A DNA stretch of 57,031 nucleotides from contig CANRWP010000018.1 in the NCBI GenBank assembly GCA_947643595.1, forward strand, positions 1 through 57,031, written 5' to 3'. Position 1 is the first letter of the stretch; each line of letters opens with the position of its first letter. This stretch comes from an uncultured bacterium (lineage in GTDB: Bacteria > Bacillota > Clostridia > Lachnospirales > Lachnospiraceae). Below, piece by piece: positions 24,743 to 32,839 of this stretch. Position numbers and translations under genes: made by a program. The notes under the pieces were generated by a model, which had not been told where the DNA came from, did no database searches, and was given only the letters and a program-made list of their open reading frames with translations.

Positions 24743-25584
24743 GATTTACGAAAATGCATGGCTGCGGGAATGATTATATCTATGTAAACGGGATGGAGGA
24801 AAGGATCGAGCCGGATAAAAAACCGGAGATCGTGCGCCGGATGAGCGACAGGCATTTCGGCATAGGCGGGGACGGCGTAATCTTTATCAACCCTTCCGAT
24901 GCGGCGGACTTTGAGATGGAGATGTGGAACGCCGACGGCACAAGGGGTGAGATGTGCGGAAACGGTATTCGCTGTGTGGCGAAATATGTGTACGATAAAG
25001 GGCTGACGGATCAGACGAAGATCAGCATTGTCAGCGGAGGGCAGATCAAGTATCTGGAACTGGAGGCTGAGGGCGGCAGGATGCTGACCGCAAGAGTCAA
25101 TATGGGAAATCCCGTCCTTACACCCGCGGAGATTCCGGTGGTGATGCCGGAGAACGCGGAGAATGCGATAGATGTGGAGATCGAGGTGGATGGAAAGACC
25201 TATAATATGACATGTGTGTCGATGGGAAATCCGCATGCTGTCATATTTGTGGAAGATGTGTCAGGTCTTGACCTGGAGAGAACGGGTCCTCTGTTTGAAA
25301 ATCATGAGCGGTTTCCCAGACGGGTCAATACGGAATTTGTGAAGGTGCTGGACAGGAACCATGTGGAGATGCGCGTCTGGGAACGGGGAAGCGGGGAGAC
25401 GCTGGCCTGCGGGACCGGGAGCTGTGCGACGGCTGTCGCCTGCGTGTTAAATGGTTTGACGGATAATAGGGTAACTGTTAAACTGTTAGGTGGTGAACTG
25501 CTGATAGAGTGGGATCGGGAGGCCAACGTGATCTATATGACCGGTCCGGCTTCCACCGTTTTTGAAGGAGAATATGAGATTTAG
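24739..25584 (+). CDS. dapF: Diaminopimelate epimerase
   Basis: DapF converts LL- to meso-diaminopimelate for lysine and peptidoglycan. The 281-residue product has both active-site cysteine motifs of this PLP-independent epimerase: MCGNGIRCVAKYVYD (first Cys near residue 73) and LACGTGSCATAVA (second Cys), plus the N-terminal FTKMHGCGNDYIYV and SMGNPHAVIFV. Length is standard. It overlaps the ANTAR gene by ATGA and is followed 12 bases later by dapL, so nitrogen control of the ANTAR unit could extend to these genes. Confidence 0.97.
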   Translation: MRFTKMHGCGNDYIYVNGMEERIEPDKKPEIVRRMSDRHFGIGGDGVIFINPSDAADFEMEMWNADGTRGEMCGNGIRCVAKYVYDKGLTDQTKISIVSGGQIKYLELEAEGGRMLTARVNMGNPVLTPAEIPVVMPENAENAIDVEIEVDGKTYNMTCVSMGNPHAVIFVEDVSGLDLERTGPLFENHERFPRRVNTEFVKVLDRNHVEMRVWERGSGETLACGTGSCATAVACVLNGLTDNRVTVKLLGGELLIEWDREANVIYMTGPASTVFEGEYEI

Positions 25585-25596
25585 GAGGTTGTGGGA

Positions 25597-26811
25597 ATGT
25601 ACAGAATTAATGAGGATTATTTAAAACTGCCGGGGAGCTACCTGTTTTCGACGATCGGGAAAAAGACAAATGCCTACAGGGAGAAACATCCGGAGAAAGA
25701 TCTTGTGCGGATGGGGATCGGGGATGTGACGCAGCCCCTTGCGCCGGTGATCATCGAGGCGCTGCACAGAGCGGTGGATGAGATGGCGCGACCGGAGACA
25801 TTCCACGGCTATGCGCCGGATCTCGGGTATGAATTTCTGCGGAATGCCATTGTGAAGAACGATTATCAGGCGAGAGGATGCGATATTGCGGCGGATGAGA
25901 TATTTGTATCCGACGGCGCAAAGTGCGACTGCGGAAATATTCAGGAAATTTTCAGCAAGGACAATAAGATCGCGGTCTGCGATCCGGTGTACCCGGTCTA
26001 TGTGGATACCAATGTGATGGCGGGCAGGACGGGCACCTACGATGCAAAAAAGGAGACCTGGAGCGATGTGATCTACATGCCCTGTACCGCGGAGAACGGT
26101 TTTTCTCCGGAACTGCCGGAGAGGACGCCGGATATCATCTATCTGTGCTACCCCAATAACCCGACGGGGAGCGCGATCACGAAGGATGAGCTGCAGGTGT
26201 GGGTAGATTATGCGAACAGGGTGGGGGCTGTCATTATCTATGACGCGGCCTACGAAGCGTATATTTCGGAGGAGAATGTGCCGCACAGCATCTATGAGTG
26301 CGAGGGGGCGAGAGGCTGCGCGATCGAGATCCGTTCTTTCTCAAAGAACGCGGGATTTACCGGCGTACGGTTAGGCTTCACCGTGATTCCGAAGGATCTG
26401 GAAGCGGGCGGGACAAAGCTGCACGCGCTCTGGGCGCGCCGCCACGGGACAAAGTACAACGGAGCTCCCTATATTATCCAGAAGGCCGGCGAGGCAGTCT
26501 ACAGCGAGGAAGGAAAAAAACAGCTGGCAGAACAGGTGGCTTACTATATGAACAACGCCGCCTGTGTGCGGGACGGTCTGAAGGAGGCGGGCTACACGGT
26601 ATACGGCGGCGTGAACGCGCCCTACATCTGGATGAAGACGCCCGACAATATGACGAGCTGGGAGTTCTTTGACTATCTGCTGGAAAACGCCAACGTGATC
26701 GGCACGCCGGGCTCCGGCTTTGGTCCCAGCGGGGAAGGTTATTTCAGGCTGACGGCGTTCGGGACATACGAGAATGCTGTGGAGGCCCTGCGGAGGATCA
26801 AAGAGCTGTAA
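25597..26811 (+). CDS. dapL: LL-diaminopimelate aminotransferase
   Basis: DapL makes LL-diaminopimelate from tetrahydrodipicolinate and glutamate in one step, bypassing the succinylase and acetylase routes. The 404-residue PLP enzyme has the family start MYRINEDYLKLPGSYLF, RMGIGDVTQPLAP, FVSDGAKCDCGNIQEIF, YLCYPNNPTGSAIT, DAAYEAYISE and the Schiff-base lysine K250 in SFSKNAGFTGVRLGF. I start at ATG 25597, eight bases after AGGAGG, rather than at GTG 25591. Pairing with dapF defines the lysine/meso-DAP route of this organism. Confidence 0.96.
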   Translation: MYRINEDYLKLPGSYLFSTIGKKTNAYREKHPEKDLVRMGIGDVTQPLAPVIIEALHRAVDEMARPETFHGYAPDLGYEFLRNAIVKNDYQARGCDIAADEIFVSDGAKCDCGNIQEIFSKDNKIAVCDPVYPVYVDTNVMAGRTGTYDAKKETWSDVIYMPCTAENGFSPELPERTPDIIYLCYPNNPTGSAITKDELQVWVDYANRVGAVIIYDAAYEAYISEENVPHSIYECEGARGCAIEIRSFSKNAGFTGVRLGFTVIPKDLEAGGTKLHALWARRHGTKYNGAPYIIQKAGEAVYSEEGKKQLAEQVAYYMNNAACVRDGLKEAGYTVYGGVNAPYIWMKTPDNMTSWEFFDYLLENANVIGTPGSGFGPSGEGYFRLTAFGTYENAVEALRRIKEL

Positions 26812-26881
26812 AGTATCTGCCAGGATTGCAGATCGGCGGGGAATGCATCGGCAGGACGCTCGGGAGAAGGAGGATTGTGAG

Positions 26882-27274
26882 ATGAGATTGAACGCAATTC
26901 ATCATGTTGCGATCATTGTGTCGGATATCCATGCCGCAAAAGAGTTCTATGTGGATAAACTCGGCTTTGAGGTCGTGAGAGAAAATTATCGGGACCAGAG
27001 GAAGGACTGGAAACTGGATCTGAAGATCGGAGACGGACCGGAGGCGGTTGAGCTGGAAATTTTTGCGGAGCCGAATCCGCCGAAACGCGTCACCAGACCG
27101 GAGGCCTGCGGTCTGCGTCATCTGGCATTTCGTGTGGAAGATGTGGAGAGTGCAGTTGCCGAACTGGAGAAATGCGGGATAGAGTGTGAGCCGATCCGGT
27201 ATGATGAATATACACAGAAAAGGATGACTTTTTTCTTTGATCCGGACGGTCTGCCTTTGGAACTGCATGAGTGA
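26882..27274 (+). CDS. VOC (glyoxalase/bleomycin-resistance) family protein
   Basis: A 130-residue single-unit vicinal-oxygen-chelate protein of the YaeR/GloA-like type. The metal-ligand positions are visible: His in [10 protein letters not shown], Glu in VELEIFAEP, His in [16 protein letters not shown] and Glu in [11 protein letters not shown]. Start ATG 26882 (MRLNAIHHV) is preceded by GAAGGAGG; the upstream extension overlaps dapL and has no fold. A lactoylglutathione-lyase-like or other dicarbonyl-handling activity is possible, but family members vary widely. It lies between dapL and gatC. Confidence 0.85.
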   Translation: MRLNAIHHVAIIVSDIHAAKEFYVDKLGFEVVRENYRDQRKDWKLDLKIGDGPEAVELEIFAEPNPPKRVTRPEACGLRHLAFRVEDVESAVAELEKCGIECEPIRYDEYTQKRMTFFFDPDGLPLELHE

Positions 27275-27312
27275 GGCGGATTGGATATCGGAAGAACAGG
27301 GGAGACCAGAAA

Positions 27313-27606
27313 ATGGCGAATGTGATAGATGACGCTACAATGGAATACGTAGGGATCCTGGCGAAACTGGAGCTTTCGGATGAGGAAAGGGAAGCGGCGA
27401 AGAAGGACATGGGGCGGATGCTAGACTATATCGATCTGCTGAACGAGCTGGACACTTCAGGCGTGGAGCCGATGTCCCATGTGCTGCCTGCGCGGAATGT
27501 GTTTCGGGAGGATGTGGTGACAAACGGGGACGGCCGGGAGGCGGCTTTGCTGAACGCGCCGGAGCGGAAGGAAGACATGTTTGTGGTGCCGAAGACGTTC
27601 GAGTGA
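27313..27606 (+). CDS. gatC: Asp-tRNA(Asn)/Glu-tRNA(Gln) amidotransferase subunit C
   Basis: GatC (97 residues) is the small subunit that wraps around GatA and stabilises the GatCAB complex. The pattern [20 protein letters not shown], the middle [20 protein letters not shown] and the C-terminal LRED-like [21 protein letters not shown] are characteristic. ATG 27313 has AGGGGAG upstream. Unusually, an acetyltransferase gene separates gatC from gatA. Confidence 0.95.
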   Translation: MANVIDDATMEYVGILAKLELSDEEREAAKKDMGRMLDYIDLLNELDTSGVEPMSHVLPARNVFREDVVTNGDGREAALLNAPERKEDMFVVPKTFE

Positions 27607-27672
27607 ATGGTTTGATGTTTGGAAGCGGCATTATAGGGCCGCGGGATCGCAGAATCAGCGGGGAGGAACAAT

Positions 27673-28200
27673 ATGGAGCACATTGAGATACGGGAAATGA
27701 TGCCGGAGGATGCGGAGAAGCTGATCGCCTGTATGAAGCGGACAGGCGGAGAGACGGATAATCTGACTTTCGGGAAGGAAGGGCTTCCTGCCACGGTGGA
27801 GCAGGAGAGGGAGTATTTAGAGCAGATGCATCGCTCGGAGGGGTTCGTCCATTACGGTGCGTGGAAAGACAAAGAACTGGTAGGCAACGGCAGTCTGAGA
27901 GGAATGCAGCGCCGGATGAGCCATTACGCCGACATGGGACTGGCGGTGGTGAAGTCGGAATGGAATCAGGGGATCGGCGGTATGCTTCTTGAGAAACTGA
28001 TCGGGTACGCCCGCGGGGCGGGGATCGAGTTCCTGAAGCTTGAGGTGAGGAGCGATAATGCGGCGGCGATCCATCTGTATGAGAAATACGGGTTTAAACG
28101 TGTGGGCAGGCTGCCGGGATATTTTAAGATAGGACACGAGTATTTTGATTTCGAGATCATGTGTCTTGATTTGAGAGTTGAGCCGGCCGTTGACAGATAA
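27673..28200 (+). CDS. GNAT family N-acetyltransferase
   Basis: A 175-residue acetyl-CoA-dependent acetyltransferase. The acetyl-CoA-binding motif A is LAVVKSEWNQGIGGMLLEKL (a Q-x-x-G-x-G/A variant) and motif B is SDNAAAIHLYEKYGFKRVGR. An N-terminal IREMMPEDAEKLIACMK is typical of RimI/RimJ-like and small-molecule members. The substrate is unknown. It is embedded between gatC and gatA in the same direction, with 66- and 36-base gaps, so it is probably transcribed with them. Confidence 0.88.
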   Translation: MEHIEIREMMPEDAEKLIACMKRTGGETDNLTFGKEGLPATVEQEREYLEQMHRSEGFVHYGAWKDKELVGNGSLRGMQRRMSHYADMGLAVVKSEWNQGIGGMLLEKLIGYARGAGIEFLKLEVRSDNAAAIHLYEKYGFKRVGRLPGYFKIGHEYFDFEIMCLDLRVEPAVDR

Positions 28201-28236
28201 GAGAAGCGGATCGGAACAGACAGGAAGAACGGAAAA

Positions 28237-29709
28237 ATGAGTATTCTGGATTATGCGGCGGCGGAGCTTTCCCGGAAGATAAAGGAGGGGAAGCACACCG
28301 CCATAGAGGCGATGGAGGCGGTGTTTGAGCGCATCGGAGAGAAGGAGGAAGAGTACCGCTGCTATATCACGGCGGACAGGGAGAGCGCGCTGATCCGGGC
28401 GGCCGTGGTACAGAGAAAGATAGAGGCCGGGGAGCTTTGCGGCCCTCTGGCGGGCGTGCCCGTGGCGGTGAAAGACAACCTCTGTACGAAAGGGGTGCCG
28501 ACAAGCTGCGCTTCCAGGATCCTGGCGAATTTTGTCCCCCCCTATTCCGCCACGGCGGTGGAAAATCTGGAGAAAGCGGGGGCGGTGATGATCGGGAAGA
28601 CCAACATGGATGAATTTGCCATGGGGTCCACCACGGAGACATCCTTTTATGGCGTGACAAAGAACCCCGTGGATCCGGGGCGTGTGCCGGGAGGGTCTTC
28701 CGGCGGTTCCGCCGCCGCGGTGGCGCTGGCGGAGTGCTTTATGGCTCTGGGGTCCGATACGGGGGGCTCCATCCGGCAGCCGGCGTCCTACTGCGGCGTG
28801 GTGGGATTGAAGCCGACTTACGGCATGGTGTCACGGTACGGTCTGGTGGCCTATGCCTCCTCCCTGGACCAGATCGGCCCAATCACAAAGAATGTGGAGG
28901 ATGCGGCGTACCTGCTGGAGGCGGTGGCTTCCTACGATGAGAAGGACTCTACCTCGGCGCCGGACGCAGAGAGGGATTTTGCGGAAGCTTTGACGGAGGA
29001 TGTGAAGGGAATGCGGATCGGCATTCCGAGAGACTATTTCGGAGAGGGGCTGGACGCGGAGGTGAGAAAGGTGGTGCTGGCGGCAGCGGAGACGCTGAGA
29101 GCTGCGGGCGCTTTCGTGGAGGAGTTTGATCTGGGCATGGTGAAATATGCCGTCCCGGCCTACTATACGATCGCCACGGCTGAGGCGAGCTCCAACCTGG
29201 AGCGGTTTGACGGCATCAAGTACGGTTATCGGACAGGAGACTTTGAGGGGCTTCACAACATGTATAAAAAGACGCGGTCCGAGGGATTTGGCGAGGAGGT
29301 GAAACGCCGGATCATGCTGGGCAGTTTTGTGCTCAGTTCCGGTTATTACGATGCCTTTTATCTGAAGGCGCTGCGGACGAAGGCGCTGATCAAAAAAGCC
29401 TTTGACGAGGCTTTCGCAGAGTTTGATCTGATCCTGGGACCGGTGGCGCCGTCCACGGCACCGAAGCTGGGGGAGAGTTTATCGGACCCTCTGAAAATGT
29501 ATCTGGGAGATATCTACACGATCGCGGTGAATCTGGCGGGACTGCCGGGGATCTCCGTGCCCTGCGGGAAGGACAAAAACGGACTGCCCATCGGGATGCA
29601 GCTGATCGGGGACTGCTTTGCGGAAAAGAAGCTGATCCGGGCGGCGTACACCTATGAAAAGAGAAAGGCGGGGGCGGATGCATGGGCAAAAATTATGAGA
29701 CGGTCATAG
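28237..29709 (+). CDS. gatA: Asp-tRNA(Asn)/Glu-tRNA(Gln) amidotransferase subunit A
   Basis: GatA is the glutaminase subunit, releasing ammonia that is channelled to GatB. The amidase-signature triad is visible: Lys in VAVKDNLCTKG, Ser in the GGSSGGSAAAVA region and the nucleophilic Ser in DTGGSIRQPASYCGVVGLKP. The C-terminal DLILGPVAPSTAPKLGE and GLPIGMQLIGDCFAE are also typical. Length 490 is normal. The last 28 bases overlap the start of gatB, so the two subunits are coupled. Confidence 0.97.
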   Translation: MSILDYAAAELSRKIKEGKHTAIEAMEAVFERIGEKEEEYRCYITADRESALIRAAVVQRKIEAGELCGPLAGVPVAVKDNLCTKGVPTSCASRILANFVPPYSATAVENLEKAGAVMIGKTNMDEFAMGSTTETSFYGVTKNPVDPGRVPGGSSGGSAAAVALAECFMALGSDTGGSIRQPASYCGVVGLKPTYGMVSRYGLVAYASSLDQIGPITKNVEDAAYLLEAVASYDEKDSTSAPDAERDFAEALTEDVKGMRIGIPRDYFGEGLDAEVRKVVLAAAETLRAAGAFVEEFDLGMVKYAVPAYYTIATAEASSNLERFDGIKYGYRTGDFEGLHNMYKKTRSEGFGEEVKRRIMLGSFVLSSGYYDAFYLKALRTKALIKKAFDEAFAEFDLILGPVAPSTAPKLGESLSDPLKMYLGDIYTIAVNLAGLPGISVPCGKDKNGLPIGMQLIGDCFAEKKLIRAAYTYEKRKAGADAWAKIMRRS

Positions 29710-31115
29710 GTCTTGAGGTACATGTGGAGCTTGCCACGAAAACGAAGATATTCTGCGGCTGTTCCACCGCGTTCGGCGGGGAACCGAACAGTCATACCTG
29801 CCCGGTCTGTACCGGTATGCCGGGATCTCTTCCGGTTCTGAACAGACAGGTGCTGGAGTACGCGATCGCGGTGGGACTGGCCACAAACTGTGAGATCACA
29901 AGGGACGCCAAATTTGACAGGAAAAATTACTTTTATCCGGATAATCCGCAGAATTACCAGATTTCCCAGCTCTATCTGCCGATCTGCAGAAACGGCAAAG
30001 TGGAGATAGAGACAAAGAAGGGAAAGAAGTACGTGGGCATCCATGAGATCCATATGGAGGAGGATGCGGGAAAGCTGATCCACGATGAGAGGGAGGACTG
30101 CTCGCTGGTGGATTACAACCGCTCGGGCGTGCCCCTGCTCGAGATCGTTTCGGAGCCTGACATGCGGGATGCGGAGGAAGTGATCGCCTGTCTGGAGACG
30201 CTGCGGATGCTGATTCAGTATCTGGGGGCCTCCGACTGCAAGATGCAGGAGGGCTCCATGCGGGCGGATGTGAATCTGTCCGTCAGGGAAGCCGGGGCGA
30301 AAGAGTTCGGGACGAGGACGGAGACGAAAAATCTGAACTCTTTCCGGGCGATCATGCATGTCATCGAACATGAGACACAGCGGCAGATCGATCTGCTGGA
30401 GGAAGGAAGAGAGGTTGTACAGGAGACCAGAAGGTGGGATGACAACAAGGGATATTCCTACGCCATGCGGAGCAAGGAAGATGCCCGGGATTACCGGTAT
30501 TTTCCGGATCCGGATCTGATGCCGGTCCATGTCAGCGAGGAAATGCTGGAGGAGATACGGGCGAAGCAGCCGGAATTTCGGGCGGAAAGGATAGAACGCT
30601 ACAGGCGGGAGTTTGATATTCCGGCGTATGATATCGGTATCCTTACGGAGACGAAACAGATGGCGGACCTGTTTGAGGAGACGACGGCGCTGTGCGGTCA
30701 GCCCAAGAAAGTCTCCAACTGGCTTATGGGAGAGACGCTGCGGCTCTTGAAGGAACGGAACGAAGATCCGGAAGATATCCGGTTTTCGCCAAAACATCTG
30801 GCAAAGCTGATCTCCCTTGTGGACGCCAAGGAGATAACGGGATCTGTGGCGAAGGATGTGTTTGTGAAGATGTTTGAGGAGGACATCGATCCGGAGGCTT
30901 ATGCGGAGGAGCAGGGACTGAAGACCGTGAACGATGAGAGCGCTCTCCGGCGGACGGTGGAAAGGGTGCTGACGGAAAATCCGCAGTCTGTGGCGGACTA
31001 TAAGGGGGGCAGGCAGAAGGCGATAGGATTCCTTGTGGGACAGACCATGAGAGCCATGAAAGGGAAGGCGGATCCCGGGCTGGTGAACCGGATGTTGAAG
31101 GAACTGCTGGGGTAA
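29682..31115 (+). CDS. gatB: Asp-tRNA(Asn)/Glu-tRNA(Gln) amidotransferase subunit B
   Basis: GatB binds the misacylated tRNA and carries the kinase/transamidation site. The 477-residue product has VIGLEVHVELATKTKIFCGC, the zinc-type cysteines in CGCSTAF and HTCPVCTGMPG, DRKNYFYPDNPQNYQISQ, and the C-terminal YqeY-like tail (VADYKGGRQKAIGFLVGQTM). Because a glutaminyl-tRNA synthetase gene lies at 47908, the complex may mainly serve Asn-tRNA formation here; that is inference. Confidence 0.97.
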   Translation: MGKNYETVIGLEVHVELATKTKIFCGCSTAFGGEPNSHTCPVCTGMPGSLPVLNRQVLEYAIAVGLATNCEITRDAKFDRKNYFYPDNPQNYQISQLYLPICRNGKVEIETKKGKKYVGIHEIHMEEDAGKLIHDEREDCSLVDYNRSGVPLLEIVSEPDMRDAEEVIACLETLRMLIQYLGASDCKMQEGSMRADVNLSVREAGAKEFGTRTETKNLNSFRAIMHVIEHETQRQIDLLEEGREVVQETRRWDDNKGYSYAMRSKEDARDYRYFPDPDLMPVHVSEEMLEEIRAKQPEFRAERIERYRREFDIPAYDIGILTETKQMADLFEETTALCGQPKKVSNWLMGETLRLLKERNEDPEDIRFSPKHLAKLISLVDAKEITGSVAKDVFVKMFEEDIDPEAYAEEQGLKTVNDESALRRTVERVLTENPQSVADYKGGRQKAIGFLVGQTMRAMKGKADPGLVNRMLKELLG

Positions 31116-31142
31116 AGTATTTTTGTTGGAGGAAGAAGGAAG

Positions 31143-31775
31143 ATGAAAAAAAGAATTGTCTGTTTTGGCGACTCGAATACCTGGGGGTACAATGCGGCGG
31201 ACGGTTCCCGGTATGGGGAGGAGATCCGCTGGACGGGGAGGCTTCAGAAACTTCTTGGGGAGGAGTATACCGTTATTGAGGAGGGACACAACGGAAGGAC
31301 TACGGTGTGGGACGACCCCATCGAGAATCGCCTTGCGGGACTGACTTATCTGTGGCCCTGCATGGAATCCCATTCTCCGTTCGATCTGCTGATCATTATG
31401 CTTGGAACAAACGATACGAAGACATATTTTAATGTGCAGGCAAAGAGCATCGCGGACGGAGCGGGAAGACTGGTGAAACTGGCGCAGCAATCCAATTTTG
31501 GCATCGGCAAAAAAGCGCCCAAAGTGCTGCTTGTCTCGCCGGTCAGAATCGAAGAGAGCGACAATGCAGGGCATATATTCGGAAGACAGGCGGCAGAAAA
31601 ATCAGAGGGCTTTTCGCAGGCCTTTCAGGAGGTCGCAGGGGAATTCGGGTGTTATTTTCTGGATGCCGCCCGGTATGCCGGCCCGGGAGAGCTTGACGGG
31701 GTACATCTGGATGAGGCGGCGCACCAGAAGCTGGCCGGTGCTGTCTATGAGAAAATTAAATGTATTTTCGGATAA
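31143..31775 (+). CDS. SGNH/GDSL-family esterase
   Basis: A 210-residue hydrolase of the SGNH superfamily. The block I nucleophile is in CFGDSNTWGY, block II Gly in GHNGRTTVWDD, block III in IMLGTNDTKTYF (GxND), and block V has the catalytic Asp/His pair in LDGVHLDEAAH. It resembles arylesterase/acyl-CoA-thioesterase-like members with no signal peptide, so it should be cytoplasmic. Natural substrate unknown. It follows gatB by 27 bases with a good RBS (GGAGGAAG). Confidence 0.88.
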   Translation: MKKRIVCFGDSNTWGYNAADGSRYGEEIRWTGRLQKLLGEEYTVIEEGHNGRTTVWDDPIENRLAGLTYLWPCMESHSPFDLLIIMLGTNDTKTYFNVQAKSIADGAGRLVKLAQQSNFGIGKKAPKVLLVSPVRIEESDNAGHIFGRQAAEKSEGFSQAFQEVAGEFGCYFLDAARYAGPGELDGVHLDEAAHQKLAGAVYEKIKCIFG

Positions 31776-31804
31776 TTGCGAGGGAATGTTTCGGGATGAC
31801 CGAG

Positions 31805-31873
31805 ATGGTCAATACAGACAAAGCGGGATCCGATGCGGTGGCAAGTCGCCCTTATTTTGTCTGTATTGACCAT
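31805..31873. repeat. Perfect 18-bp inverted repeat in the spacer before maf
   Basis: atggtcaatacagacaaa (31805-31822) is exactly reverse-complementary to 31856-31873, with a 33-base centre containing gcggtggcaagtcgcc, which can fold further. No T run follows, so it is not a standard terminator, and no transposase is present. Confidence 0.75.
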
Positions 31874-31943
31874 TCCCGGTGCATCGGGAGAAAATTTTGC
31901 AATGATCCAAATGCACTATAGATAAGAGGAGAAAGATATCATT

Positions 31944-32534
31944 ATGAAGAAGATCATATTGGCGTCCGCATCTCCGAGGAGAAGCGAGCTGCTCGCGCAG
32001 ATCAGTCTGGAATTTACGGTGATGCCAAGCGACGTGGAGGAAAATCCGAAGAGCACGCTGCCCCAGGATATTGTGATAGAGCTGTCAAAAGAAAAAGCCA
32101 GGGATGTCTGGGGTAAGATCGGGCAAAATAACACAGGTGACAGCCTTGTGATCAGTGCTGACACAGTTGTCAGTATAGAGGGAGAGATCCTGGGTAAGCC
32201 GAGAGATGAGGAGGATGCGGCGCGCATGCTTGGACTTCTCTCCGGAAAAGAGCATCAGGTCTATACCGGCGTCACGTTGATCTGGATCGACGGGGAGGGA
32301 AAGCAGGAGGAGTACTCATTCTATGTCTGCACCGGGGTTTTGATGTACCGCATGACCAAGGCGGAGATTCTGGAGTATGTTTTGAGCGGGGAGCCCATGG
32401 ACAAGGCGGGCGCCTATGCCGTGCAGGGAAAGGCGGCGGCTTTTATAAAGTCCATCAGAGGCGAATACAGCAATGTGGTGGGACTTCCGACGGGGAGGCT
32501 CTACCAGGAGATGAAGGCGTGGGATCTGGCGTGA
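31944..32534 (+). CDS. maf: Maf family nucleoside triphosphate pyrophosphatase
   Basis: Maf proteins hydrolyse non-canonical or pyrimidine NTPs (dTTP, UTP, m5UTP and others) to monophosphates, a house-cleaning role. The 196-residue product has the family signatures ILASASPRRSELLAQISLEF, the catalytic VISADTVVSIEGEILGKPRD (Asp), SGKEHQVYTGVTLI and DKAGAYAVQGKAAAFIKSI. Length is normal. A strong terminator (32622-32653) ends this unit before the ARH locus. Confidence 0.95.
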   Translation: MKKIILASASPRRSELLAQISLEFTVMPSDVEENPKSTLPQDIVIELSKEKARDVWGKIGQNNTGDSLVISADTVVSIEGEILGKPRDEEDAARMLGLLSGKEHQVYTGVTLIWIDGEGKQEEYSFYVCTGVLMYRMTKAEILEYVLSGEPMDKAGAYAVQGKAAAFIKSIRGEYSNVVGLPTGRLYQEMKAWDLA

Positions 32535-32621
32535 GGGGACCGGAGCCGTTTTTGTCACAGGTTTGCGTTTGAGGGGAAGAAGGTTTTGATCGGCTGATAA
32601 TGCCGACACCCATAGACAAGG

Positions 32622-32653
32622 AACAGCGGGAGACTAAAACCCCGCTGTTTTTT
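32622..32653 (+). terminator. Intrinsic terminator downstream of maf
   Basis: Perfect 9-bp stem aacagcggg (32622-32630) with cccgctgtt (32641-32649), loop agactaaaac, followed by further T residues. It separates the housekeeping genes from the ARH locus. Confidence 0.88.
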
Positions 32654-32719
32654 GCGCTGCCCGACGGGAGAAGCACATTTTGAAGTCCATTTCACGGGAA
32701 AAGCCCGATGATGTATTTG

Positions 32720-32731
32720 ATGGATAGCCAT
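32720..32731 (+). promoter_or_regulatory. Candidate operator of the GntR-ARH regulator, site 1
   Basis: ATGGATAGCCAT is an interrupted palindrome (ATGG-ATAG-CCAT). It differs by one base from ATGAATAGCCAT at 34893-34904, upstream of the ARH operon, and is related to ATGGATAGTACAT at 32762-32774. It lies 42 bases upstream of the regulator's own -35 element. Confidence 0.5.
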
Positions 32732-32761
32732 TTACGGATAAAAGAGCATTAAAAAATTAAA

Positions 32762-32802
32762 ATGGATAGTACATTGACTAAAAAATAATAAAATGTTACC
32801 AT
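32762..32802 (+). promoter_or_regulatory. Promoter of the GntR-ARH regulator with overlapping operator-like site 2
   Basis: TTGACT (32774-32779), a 17-base spacer and TACCAT (32797-32802) form a plausible promoter. The operator-like ATGGATAGTACAT (32762-32774) touches the -35 element, the position expected for autoregulation. The region 32654-32761 holds no gene; it is AT-rich and contains site 1. Confidence 0.5.
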
Positions 32803-32839
32803 ATTTATCAAATGAATGGGCATAGGAGAATGGTTTGAC

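Noticed and set aside
31805..31873. Insertion sequence with terminal inverted repeats
   Set aside because: The centre is only 33 bases, no transposase and no target duplication are visible.
32816..32839. ATG 32816 as the start of the GntR-ARH regulator
   Set aside because: No RBS precedes it, it lies only a few bases from the predicted transcription start, and the family sequence begins after ATG 32840.
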